DNA of 64,000 bases. Origin: Bin80 sp965215475. GTDB lineage: Bacteria > Bacteroidota > Rhodothermia > Rhodothermales > Bin80. Every line of letters starts with the position of its first letter. The stretch's first letter is position 1. The notes below the pieces were generated by a model, which was not told where the DNA came from, made no database searches, and was given only the letters and a program-made list of their open reading frames with translations. Of this stretch, positions 37,231 through 45,853 are shown piece by piece. The position numbers and the translations under genes were made by a program. Location of the stretch: positions 2,914,001 to 2,978,000 of the forward strand of contig OZ244061.1 of assembly GCA_965215475.1 (NCBI GenBank). The letters are read 5' to 3'.

Positions 37231-38246
37231 AGATACACACGGATAGATGGCTCTGGGGCCACGAGTGCAACTGCCAGTCGATAGGTCCCATCTCGGTTCA
37301 GTTTCGCCACCAGATCAATTGGATAAAAGTTTTTGAGATAACCTGGATCGGCTTCTATAAGGATGTGTTGCAATCTCCCTGAGAGGCTATACACATCCAC
37401 ACGAAGCCAGCCCGCACGCTGATTAAGCACAAACCAGAATTCTCCCGCTTCTGAGGCTGAGCTGGTAATAAGCGGAGCTCCCCGTCCCTGTCCACGATCG
37501 AACGCATAGGTACGTCGAAGCATCGGTGAATCAAAGCCGATCCATTGAAGTGTGTCAGGGGCGTCTGATATATCTTTTGACCAGGTCAAAGCCCGTGGGT
37601 AGAATCCGCTAAGGCTTACAATCCTATCGTCAAAGTTACGTAGAAATCCTGCATGCTCCCAGGAAGATCCATATAAGACGGATTCTTGAATTGGATTTCC
37701 TTTTCGGTCCAATGTCCAGAGAAAGTGGGTTGTATCGGGTGTAACGGCCTTGAGATACAGCTCATTCTCGTTTGCCAAGGCATATTGCAACGACCTTGGG
37801 GGCACTTTTTTTACAACGATCGAATCTGTGCTTTTTCGGTTCACGACAAAGTGGAATCGGTGTGTCACGGGATCAAAGACAATGAGGGAGTCAGATTTCC
37901 ATCCGGCAAGGTAAGGGAACGTCGTATGGGGTAACGAAAAAGAGGTTTCAGCAGTACCGTTCAGGTTATATACAAAGATACGTCCGCTTTCGGTATCCCC
38001 CGCATATATTTGCTCCTCTTTGCCAAATAGTATAGTCCGAGGATATTCCAGATCCGTTCCACGAATCACGACTGGAGATACGAGGGTGTCAGGTAAAATC
38101 GTAGCTGCAATGGCTCTAGACAGAGAATCTACGGGCGAAATCGCTTGCGATTCAATCCGGTTACAAGAGGACGGGAGGCAGCCTGTAAACAGAACGCAGA
38201 AGACAAGAATCGGACAGCTGGATTTGATATGAGATGCGATGATCAA
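37212..38246 (-). CDS. Predicted beta-propeller lipoprotein
   Basis: A 344-residue protein with a signal peptide and lipobox (LFTGC). The body has repeating beta-blade-like segments: YPRTILFGKEEQIYAGD, IFVYNLNG and FWFVLNQRAGWLRVDVYSLSG. This suggests a six-bladed propeller of the NHL/6-blade type found in Bacteroidota lipoproteins. The catalytic or binding role is unknown. The ATG overlaps the htrA stop by 4 bp and the gene overlaps the MoxR gene by 19 bp, so the three are translated together, probably for envelope maintenance. Confidence 0.6.
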   Translation of the reverse strand: MIIASHIKSSCPILVFCVLFTGCLPSSCNRIESQAISPVDSLSRAIAATILPDTLVSPVVIRGTDLEYPRTILFGKEEQIYAGDTESGRIFVYNLNGTAETSFSLPHTTFPYLAGWKSDSLIVFDPVTHRFHFVVNRKSTDSIVVKKVPPRSLQYALANENELYLKAVTPDTTHFLWTLDRKGNPIQESVLYGSSWEHAGFLRNFDDRIVSLSGFYPRALTWSKDISDAPDTLQWIGFDSPMLRRTYAFDRGQGRGAPLITSSASEAGEFWFVLNQRAGWLRVDVYSLSGRLQHILIEADPGYLKNFYPIDLVAKLNRDGTYRLAVALVAPEPSIRVYLWTPPT

Positions 38247-39397
38247 CCTTCCCGCCGTCCAATTTGCAAGCTTAACTGTACCCTACGGTTATTACGTAAT
38301 ATATGATATGTGACGATGTCTCCCGGCCTGAAATCAAATAAACGAGCGATATAATCATCTTGGTTTGAGATCGACTCATCCTGAAGTGCTACGATGAGAT
38401 CATAGGGTAGCAGACCAGCTTCTTCGGCAGGGGAACCTGAATCCACATCGGCAATCAAGATCCCCCGTGTGTCTTCTAGTGCTAAAGCTTCAGCGATCTG
38501 TGTAGTCACGGCCACAAAACTAATTCCTGTATAATAGGAGCGGTCAACTTGGCCATTCTCACGCAATTCGTTGATAATTCTCTGAGCTCTGGCAGCAGGG
38601 ACCGCAAACCCGAGTCCAACGGATCCTCCGCTTTCACTATAGATTGCTGCGTTAACACCAATCACTTCCCCAAGGGCATTGATGAGTGGACCACCAGAGT
38701 TGCCGCGATTGATCGCTGCATCTGTTTGGATCATGTCATGGTAGATACGTCCATCCTTACTTCCGAGATCTCTATCGGCAGCACTGACGACCCCAACGGT
38801 TACGCTAGGGGCTGCTGCTTCAAAGAGTCCAAATGGGTTCCCCAAGGCAATTGCCCATTCTCCGACAATAGGTTCAGGCAAGTCAGAAAAACGTAAATAA
38901 TCCAGGGGCTGATCTGGAGAAATTTTTAATAGTGCCAGATCCGTTGCCTTATCGCCTCCAATTAACTCTGCATCAAGCGTTTGTCCATCTGTCAAGGATA
39001 CGGTCACCTTGGTCGCATTCCCGGCGACATGGTGGTTCGTCACAATGTAGCCGTCCGGCGATATTACGAAACCACTCCCCAAGTTCTGGACACGTCGTTC
39101 AATAATGCGCGATTGACGCTCAGAATAAAACTGTCCGAAAAAAGGATCTTGAAAAAAATCTGCGAAAGGGTCTCGGTAACGCACCTGTTGTAATTCAATG
39201 ACATTGATGCTTACAATGGCGGGAGTTGCAGTTTCTACAGCGCGTGTAATCGCAGTCTGACGACTGAGCGTAATGGAATCATTCCCCACGTCGGCGGACT
39301 GAGGTGAACCTAGATGCTCCTGGGAATGTACGTTTTGCTGGCATCCGAGCAGTATACCCGATAGAGAAAGATGTAAGAACAAGATAAAACGTTCCAT
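38243..39397 (-). CDS. HtrA/DegP-type serine protease with PDZ domain
   Basis: A 384-residue periplasmic or lipid-anchored protease. The signal ends in a likely lipobox (GILLGC). The chymotrypsin-like domain carries the catalytic His in VTNHHVAGNA, Asp in TDLALLKI and Ser in RGNSGGPLINALGEVIGVNA. A single PDZ domain occupies about residues 285-380: GILIADVDSGSPAEEAGLLP, then YDLIVALQDESI. Such proteases degrade or refold damaged envelope proteins under stress. It is the first gene of a three-gene minus-strand operon. Confidence 0.93.
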   Translation of the reverse strand: MERFILFLHLSLSGILLGCQQNVHSQEHLGSPQSADVGNDSITLSRQTAITRAVETATPAIVSINVIELQQVRYRDPFADFFQDPFFGQFYSERQSRIIERRVQNLGSGFVISPDGYIVTNHHVAGNATKVTVSLTDGQTLDAELIGGDKATDLALLKISPDQPLDYLRFSDLPEPIVGEWAIALGNPFGLFEAAAPSVTVGVVSAADRDLGSKDGRIYHDMIQTDAAINRGNSGGPLINALGEVIGVNAAIYSESGGSVGLGFAVPAARAQRIINELRENGQVDRSYYTGISFVAVTTQIAEALALEDTRGILIADVDSGSPAEEAGLLPYDLIVALQDESISNQDDYIARLFDFRPGDIVTYHILRNNRRVQLSLQIGRREG

Positions 39398-39755
39398 AGA
39401 ATAAAGATAAGGGACTGAATTCTTTACGAGAGTATAGGCATGTGGTTTCTTTTAGTCAGAGTTCCCCATAGTTATCTTTATAGTGAATCTAAAAGGAGAG
39501 GTCCATTGATTTTGTAGAGGTCACCAAAAACGACCCAAAGCTCTCTTGGTTCGTAATCTGTGTCTGAGTTCCGTGTTTGAGAAATCTTGAAGACTGGATC
39601 CGTTGGATTGTCGTCGTTGTCATGGATAGAGGAAACATGTCCTTCGTGGTTTTATCTAAGAATGAGATTCGGGATACATTTGTAATCATGAGCAATCCCA
39701 TTTGCCCAGATTGAATGAATCGGATCTCCAGACAACGACAGTAATTGTATTCGAA
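39398..39755. other. Divergent intergenic region between htrA and galK
   Basis: Nothing is recognised apart from presumed divergent promoters for the two flanking genes. The open frames here lack motifs. The frame leading into galK begins at 39702, but the family start is the internal ATG at 39756. Confidence 0.3.
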
Positions 39756-40904
39756 ATGTCCAATTCCAAAGATCAGGTCAGAGATGCATTTAAGAACTGG
39801 CGTGGAGGAGCGAATCCATTGTTTGTAGCATGTGCGCCCGGTCGGGTTAATTTAGTGGGGGAGCATACGGATTATAATGATGGATTGGCACTGCCGATGA
39901 CATTGGATCGGGGGATTTATATTGCTGCGCGTCATAGTTCGACGGGGCTTCATGAACTTCGATCAATGAATTATGGAGAGAGCATCTCCTATCGTTCGGG
40001 AGAATGGCCAGGCGTACCACATTCACACTGGGCAACATACGTTGCGGGGATGATGAAGGAACTTCCTCCACCGGAACCTGTCGAGCTGCTGATTTTCGGG
40101 AATATTCCTGTGGGAGCAGGTCTCAGCTCTTCCGCTGCACTTGAGATGGCAACAGGACTTGCACTAGAAGAGCTCCGAGGTACCCGGATGGATCCGCTTG
40201 ATCTTGCTAGGATCGGTCAGGTCGTAGAACATAAATATGCAAAAGTACAGTGCGGGATCATGGATCAGATTATATCCCGCGTTGGTCGAGCAGATCATGT
40301 ACTTTTTCTAGACTGTGGAAAACTGGAGTGGGAGCATATTCCAATTCAGAGCCGGGAAACCCGATTGGTCGTGATTGACAGTCAGGTAAAGAGAAAACTT
40401 GCTCACTCAAAGTACAATGAACGGTATGCAGAATGTCGCAAAGCTCTGAAGCAAATTGAAGGGATTGACCCCCAGATTACTTCAATGCGCCAGATACAAG
40501 GTCATCATATCGATTGGTTGGAAGAATCTGTATTGCAGCGCCGCCTCCGGCATATTATCTATGAGAATGAACGGGTAAGGAAGGCATGTGATGCCTTCCT
40601 CTGCTCAGATTGGGACTTATTGGGAAGCCTACTTTCTGCGTCACATCGAAGCTTGAAAAGCGACTATGAAGTAAGTTGTGAAGAGCTTGATTATCTGGTT
40701 TCGGAGGCAGAATCGCGTTCGGGGGTCTTCGGAGCTAGGATAATGGGAGGTGGCTTTGGCGGTTGTTCGATCAATTTAATACGGTCACAGGACGCACATT
40801 CGGTTGCCGAAACTGTTTCGATGGCTTATGAGGAAAAATATCAACGAAAAGCCAGAATTCATGTACTCGGTACGGGAATTGAAGCACATGTAGAATGGGT
40901 TTGA
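39756..40904 (+). CDS. galK: Galactokinase
   Basis: A GHMP kinase of about 382 residues that phosphorylates galactose at C1 (Leloir pathway). The sugar-binding signature is PGRVNLVGEHTDYNDG, the ATP-binding loop is VGAGLSSSAALEMA, and motif 3 is GARIMGGGFGGCSI. Length is normal from ATG 39756; an upstream extension to 39702 has no support. No galT or galE gene is nearby. Confidence 0.93.
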   Translation: MSNSKDQVRDAFKNWRGGANPLFVACAPGRVNLVGEHTDYNDGLALPMTLDRGIYIAARHSSTGLHELRSMNYGESISYRSGEWPGVPHSHWATYVAGMMKELPPPEPVELLIFGNIPVGAGLSSSAALEMATGLALEELRGTRMDPLDLARIGQVVEHKYAKVQCGIMDQIISRVGRADHVLFLDCGKLEWEHIPIQSRETRLVVIDSQVKRKLAHSKYNERYAECRKALKQIEGIDPQITSMRQIQGHHIDWLEESVLQRRLRHIIYENERVRKACDAFLCSDWDLLGSLLSASHRSLKSDYEVSCEELDYLVSEAESRSGVFGARIMGGGFGGCSINLIRSQDAHSVAETVSMAYEEKYQRKARIHVLGTGIEAHVEWV

Positions 40905-41038
40905 TGATTATAGCAAAAGGAGGTTGAGCAGGGTAGCATCCAAGGCTTCTTTCGGAACTGCGTGAGTGTACCCGTAGATAGGTCTACTAAAAAGTGGGAT
41001 GCGAATGCATATGTTGCTCCGCTTCTTGTTCAACCGAT

Positions 41039-41215
41039 AAACACATATACAACCATGTTTATATCGGTCTAGATGCGCACACCAGAATCTCTATTCTCGG
41101 GACGATTGATGCAGACGCGAAGGGGTGCCGGTTCACGATTTTTGAAAATCATTTGTATGACTTAACCGTATTTTTGCAAAAAATATTCCTCGGTTACTTT
41201 ACATTTTCGAACTGA
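41039..41215 (+). pseudogene. IS110-like transposase N-terminal fragment
   Basis: The stretch reads HVYIGLDAHTRISILGTIDA followed by RFTIFENHLYDLTVFLQKI. This matches the N-terminal RuvC-like start (IGLD-x-H) of IS110-family DEDD transposases and the segment that follows it. It stops after about 50 residues, directly before the aldolase gene, and the rest of the transposase is missing. It is a short relic, recognised by pattern only. Confidence 0.45.
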
Positions 41216-41224
41216 ATTATTTTG

Positions 41225-42130
41225 ATGTCTCAAGTCACATCAGTTTCTGTGTTGACAGCCAGCGTAACTCCATTCAATCAAGATTTAAAGGTTGATCATG
41301 ATGGACTAGCTACTCATGTACACTGGCTCTTGGGACGTGGTGCTATGGGGGTGGTCCTGATGGGGACGACAGGAGAGGCCAATAGTTTGAGCGTGGAAGA
41401 GAGAAAACAGGCTCTTGATGCAGTCCTAAACACTGGTGTTGATCCAGATCATCTGATCGTTGGCACCGGTTGCTGCGCCGTGACCGATACGATAGATCTG
41501 ACAAACCATGCGTTGCACACCGGTGTACAACGCGTACTGATCCTTCCCCCGTTTTACTACAAAAATGTGAGTGAAGATGGTCTTTTTGCCTCGTATGATC
41601 ATCTGCTTCAATCGATAGGGAGCACCCGGATTAGAGTGTATCTGTATCACTTCCCAAAGATGAGTGCGGCGCCCATTACATGCAGCCTAGTTGAACGACT
41701 GAAGCAGGCATACCCCGAAAATATGGTTGGATTCAAAGATTCTAGTGGTGACTTGGAAAATATTCGGAACATGATTCGCCATTTCCCTGATATGCAAGTT
41801 TTTGCAGGCAGTGAACAGTTTTTACTGGACACGCTCAGAGTAGGAGGGGCCGGCTGCATAAGTGCAACGGCAAACGTAACATCGCCGTTGATTGCGAATC
41901 TATTGGCGAAATGGGAATCTCCTGAGGCGGATTTACTTCAGGAGCATCTTGGTCGAATCCGAAAATCGATCGAGCGGTGGCCCATGATTGCCGCCCTGAA
42001 AGTTTTGATGCAGGATTTGACGGAGCGAGATACATGGATGAATCTGAGACCACCTCTTACACCGCTTTCTCCCAATGAAGCAAAGAGGTGTATTGAATTT
42101 TATAAACGTAGCATTGCCACAGATACGTAA
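41225..42130 (+). CDS. DapA-family aldolase (dihydrodipicolinate synthase-like)
   Basis: A 301-residue class I aldolase/lyase of the DHDPS/N-acetylneuraminate lyase family. It has GTTGEANSLS (pyruvate carboxylate site), the tyrosine-containing FYYKNVS and YLYHFP, and the Schiff-base lysine in VGFKDSSGD. It probably condenses or cleaves a pyruvate-linked substrate; the real substrate is uncertain, as the family is broad. The fusion gene for a kinase/aminotransferase starts 17 bp later, so the two are likely one operon. In that context it may act in lysine-related or amino-sugar catabolism rather than as housekeeping DapA. Confidence 0.85.
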   Translation: MSQVTSVSVLTASVTPFNQDLKVDHDGLATHVHWLLGRGAMGVVLMGTTGEANSLSVEERKQALDAVLNTGVDPDHLIVGTGCCAVTDTIDLTNHALHTGVQRVLILPPFYYKNVSEDGLFASYDHLLQSIGSTRIRVYLYHFPKMSAAPITCSLVERLKQAYPENMVGFKDSSGDLENIRNMIRHFPDMQVFAGSEQFLLDTLRVGGAGCISATANVTSPLIANLLAKWESPEADLLQEHLGRIRKSIERWPMIAALKVLMQDLTERDTWMNLRPPLTPLSPNEAKRCIEFYKRSIATDT

Positions 42131-42147
42131 TCACAGTATGGTCATAG

Positions 42148-45100
42148 ATGATTGAACATCCGGCTCCAACTTTCTCAGTATCAGAGGCTCAGGCTCTGGC
42201 CCAGGAGCATTTTGGTTTAGAAGTTCGTGTAGCAACCGAACTTCCTAGTCACTTGGATCAGAATTTTCGCATCAAGACCGATAGTGGCACATTCGTTCTA
42301 AAAATCTCTAATGCAGTAGCGGAGTCCAGTTACGTGGACCTTCAGCAGGCAGTACTTTCATATCTGCATATGAATGGACAGGGGCACCGTATTCCGTCCG
42401 TTGTTCCTGCACGATCGGGGGATCAAAAAATCGTTATACAAGGAGAAAGGGGGCAACATCAGCTATGGGTGGTTACCTGGCTCCACGGACGTGTGCTTGC
42501 AAATGTGAAGCCCGTAATGAAGCCATTACTTCAGGATTTAGGGCGATTTTTGGGGTCCATCAACCAGGTCCTTGTGGGATTTGAACATGAGTCTGCGCAT
42601 CGAAGTTATGCCTGGGATCTTCGTAAGGCAATCCATTTCGCAAAATACCTGAACTATATCCAGGACGCGGGCCGACGCAAACTTCTAGAGGATGCGCTAG
42701 AATTCTTCGAGGACAATACGCTTCCCACTCTCGAGCAACTTCGACAGAGCGTAATCCATCACGATGCCAATGATCACAATGTCATCGTCCAGGGTTCAGG
42801 TTATCAAGCCCGTATTTGCGGGTTGATTGATTTTGGTGATACACTGCATACTGCAACGGTGATTGAACTTGCAGTTGCAGCAACGTACATCATGATGGGC
42901 AAGGTGGATCCGGTAGGGGCTGCGGCAGAGATGGTACATGGGTATAATGAAGCGTACCCTTTGGAAGAGTTAGAAATTTCGGTGTTGTACGGGTTGATCA
43001 AGGCTCGCCTTTGCTCTAGTCTGCTGGTTTCAGCCTTCAGAGGGGCTCTGGAACCCGAGAATGAGTACCTTCGCGTATCGGAGGCGGGAGCATGGTCTCT
43101 ATTGACCCATTTATCAGCGGAATCCTCATCGTTAGCGGAATATCGATGGCGATCTGCTTGTGGGATGGAGCCTTGTCCAGATGCGGTACGCTTGGTTGCA
43201 CATCTTCGTCAGCAAGCATTTGCACCAGTGATACAGCCAGATGTGCGTACAAAAGATCCTCTTATAATCGATCTAAGTGTTACCAGCCCCTTGGTTGAGC
43301 CTTTGGGGCAGAAGCCTGATCCAGAGAAAGCCTCAAAAGCATGGTTCAGGCGAATTCGCCGTGCAGGTGCTGAGATTGGAGTTGGACGCTATGGTGAGCC
43401 TCGGATCGTGTACACGTCCAAAAACTATCGCTCGGCAAACAATGCATTTGACGAGACGCGGACGATTCATTTGGGGATTGACCTATTCAAGGAAGCAGGA
43501 ACGCCGATCTACGCTCCGGCTGCAGCACGGGTGCACAGCCTCTCTTTCAGCCGGGAATCAATGGATTTTGGAGGACTGGTCATCCTGGAGCATACCATGG
43601 AAGGGGGGACGTTTTACACGCTATACGGTCATTTGAGTGCGCGTTCGATCCAGCAGCTAAATCCTGGACAAAAAATTGCCAAGGGCGAGGAGTTTGCTAG
43701 TCTCGGGATGCCAGATGAGAATGGCGGTTGGACGCCCCATCTACATTTTCAAGTGATCGCGGATCTGTTGGGGCAATCGGGGGAATACTGGGGGGTGGCA
43801 CCTGCAAGTCAGCGTGATGTATGGTTGTCGATCTGCCCAGATCCTAACCTTATTCTGGGGATTCGAAATGACTTATTGTTGATGCCAGAGCATCTAACTG
43901 AAACGATCTGGTCTCGTCGAAGAGATTGTATTGGGGGGAATCTCAGTGTGTCTTATCGTACGCCTCTGCAGATTGTGCGTGGATTCCGACAATATCTCTA
44001 TGATGAGACGGGGCGGGCATTTCTGGATGCTGTCAATAATGTCCCCCATGTAGGGCACAGCCATCCGCGTGTCACCGCAGCTGCGATGCGGCAAATGCAT
44101 ATACTCAATACCAATACCCGGTATTTGCATCGGACATTAGTAGATTATGCGGAACGGTTGGCTGAAACCATGCCGGAGCCGTTGAAGGTATGCTATTTTG
44201 TAAATTCGGGGAGTGAAGCAAATGATCTAGCGTTACGCCTTGCCTTTGCTCATACCGGGTGTAAAGATATCATGGTCTTGGAGGGAGCATATCATGGTCA
44301 CTTGAGCTCTCTCATTGCAATCAGCCCGTACAAGTTTGATGGCCCCGGTGGAAAGGGTGCACCTCCACATGTACATCAAGCTCCGGTGCCAGATTTATAT
44401 AGGGGTCGGTTTCGGGGGGAGAATGCTACACAGCAGTATTCAGCAGAACTGAAAACAAAACTGGATTTGGTTCCAGATGGAATTGCCGCGTTCATCTGTG
44501 AATCACTCCTTGGTTGCGGAGGGCAGATTGAACTGCCTGAGGGGTACTTGCAATCAGTGTATGCCCATGTACGTGCAGCGGGTGGTGTTTGTATTGCTGA
44601 CGAGGTACAGGTAGGATTTGGAAGGATGGGAAGTCATTTTTGGGGGTTTCAGACTCAGCAGGTCATACCAGATATTGTTGTCTTGGGTAAGCCGATGGGG
44701 AATGGTCATCCGTTGGCGGGCATTGTGACGACGACAGAGATTGCACAGTCATTCGATAACGGAATGGAATTCTTTAGTACGTTCGGCGGAAATCCAGTCT
44801 CTTGTGTGGTGGGGCAAGCTGTGCTGGACGTGATTGAATCGGAAAAGCTTCAGGAAAACGCACATTTCACCGGTACTTTTCTGAAACAATCTCTTGAGAA
44901 ACTAAAAAGCAAGTATCCATTGATCGGGGATGTAAGAGGAAGAGGATTGTTTTTGGGGATCGAATTAGTACGGGATCACCAAACCCTGGATCCCGCCGAT
45001 CAGGAGGCAGCCTATATTACAAACCGTATGCGTGACTTGGGTATCTTGATCTCAACGGATGGACCGCTCCACAACGTATTGAAGATTAAACCACCGCTGA

Positions 45101-45180
45101 TTTTTGATCAAACCAATGCGGATAAGCTGGTCGAAACACTGGATTCTATACTTCAGGAGGATGGGGCAGCGATTAGTTGA
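42148..45180 (+). CDS. Triple fusion: APH-type kinase, M23 peptidase-like domain, class III aminotransferase/phospho-lyase
   Basis: A 1010-residue protein in three parts. Residues 1-340 form an aminoglycoside-phosphotransferase/homoserine-kinase-type kinase, with catalytic IHHDANDHNV near 203 and LIDFGDT as the metal loop. Residues about 400-560 form an M23/LytM-like domain with HLGIDLF near 440 and HLHFQV near 530. Residues about 595-1005 form a fold-type I PLP enzyme: NSGSEANDLALRLA, then DEVQVGFGR and the PLP lysine in VLGKPMGNGHPLAG. The kinase and aminotransferase parts resemble hydroxylysine kinase and phosphohydroxylysine (or ethanolamine-phosphate) phospho-lyase, which act in sequence and are known to be fused in some bacteria. 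No signal peptide is visible, so the M23 part is likely cytoplasmic and its role unclear. It ends 8 bp inside the convergent FKBP gene. Confidence 0.85.
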   Translation: MIEHPAPTFSVSEAQALAQEHFGLEVRVATELPSHLDQNFRIKTDSGTFVLKISNAVAESSYVDLQQAVLSYLHMNGQGHRIPSVVPARSGDQKIVIQGERGQHQLWVVTWLHGRVLANVKPVMKPLLQDLGRFLGSINQVLVGFEHESAHRSYAWDLRKAIHFAKYLNYIQDAGRRKLLEDALEFFEDNTLPTLEQLRQSVIHHDANDHNVIVQGSGYQARICGLIDFGDTLHTATVIELAVAATYIMMGKVDPVGAAAEMVHGYNEAYPLEELEISVLYGLIKARLCSSLLVSAFRGALEPENEYLRVSEAGAWSLLTHLSAESSSLAEYRWRSACGMEPCPDAVRLVAHLRQQAFAPVIQPDVRTKDPLIIDLSVTSPLVEPLGQKPDPEKASKAWFRRIRRAGAEIGVGRYGEPRIVYTSKNYRSANNAFDETRTIHLGIDLFKEAGTPIYAPAAARVHSLSFSRESMDFGGLVILEHTMEGGTFYTLYGHLSARSIQQLNPGQKIAKGEEFASLGMPDENGGWTPHLHFQVIADLLGQSGEYWGVAPASQRDVWLSICPDPNLILGIRNDLLLMPEHLTETIWSRRRDCIGGNLSVSYRTPLQIVRGFRQYLYDETGRAFLDAVNNVPHVGHSHPRVTAAAMRQMHILNTNTRYLHRTLVDYAERLAETMPEPLKVCYFVNSGSEANDLALRLAFAHTGCKDIMVLEGAYHGHLSSLIAISPYKFDGPGGKGAPPHVHQAPVPDLYRGRFRGENATQQYSAELKTKLDLVPDGIAAFICESLLGCGGQIELPEGYLQSVYAHVRAAGGVCIADEVQVGFGRMGSHFWGFQTQQVIPDIVVLGKPMGNGHPLAGIVTTTEIAQSFDNGMEFFSTFGGNPVSCVVGQAVLDVIESEKLQENAHFTGTFLKQSLEKLKSKYPLIGDVRGRGLFLGIELVRDHQTLDPADQEAAYITNRMRDLGILISTDGPLHNVLKIKPPLIFDQTNADKLVETLDSILQEDGAAIS

Positions 45181-45643
45181 CAGACAGGAGGGTCACCTCA
45201 AAGATCAGAGTTGCATTTGGGGGGATGCTACCTTGTCCCCTAGCTCCATAAGCAAGATTAGGTGGGATCACGAGTTGACGCTGTCCTTCCAATCGCATTC
45301 CCAGAATTCCCCGTTCCCATCCCTGAATGACTTGACCGCCTCCAATTTGAAATGAGAAGGGGCGGTTTCGAAGATGGGAGCTATCAAAAAGCGTATTGTT
45401 GGTTAACCAGCCATGGTAATGCACGGTCACAAGATCTCCATTTTTTACTTGATCGCCTGTTCCAACCTCAAAATCGTAGTACTTGAGGCCATCGGAGAGA
45501 TTGACGTAATCATCTCCGGCTACTTCGCGTGGTACGGGGGTATTTTCGGGCTCTGGGGGCATCGGTTCTGTGGGACTTTTACAAGTGGAGAATAGCGTAA
45601 TTGCCAAGACCAGTGCTGCGTATCGAACGAAGGACATGATCAT
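45173..45643 (-). CDS. FKBP-type peptidyl-prolyl isomerase lipoprotein
   Basis: A 156-residue protein with a lipobox (LFSTC) and one FKBP domain: GDLVTVHYHGWLTNNTLFDS, FQIGGGQVIQGWERGILGM, PPNLAYGARG, IPPNATLIFEVTLL. It should catalyse proline isomerisation in the periplasm, aiding folding of outer-membrane or secreted proteins. Its 3' end overlaps the convergent fusion gene by 8 bp. Confidence 0.93.
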   Translation of the reverse strand: MIMSFVRYAALVLAITLFSTCKSPTEPMPPEPENTPVPREVAGDDYVNLSDGLKYYDFEVGTGDQVKNGDLVTVHYHGWLTNNTLFDSSHLRNRPFSFQIGGGQVIQGWERGILGMRLEGQRQLVIPPNLAYGARGQGSIPPNATLIFEVTLLSVN

Positions 45644-45853
45644 ATGAATACAAAATTAGCCCCCTTATTACAAGAAAATTTCTAAATTGTTTGCTCTCCA
45701 AAACCACCGCATTGGATGATCTTGTTCCACGATTGCCCCATTGAATCATATCAATTTTTTGCCTCCCGATTGCTGGAAAACCCTTAGATTTCTTGTCTGC
45801 TGAGTCATCAAGCGAACTGAGTTAATAGAAGCCTCCATATTCATTCGAGTCTC

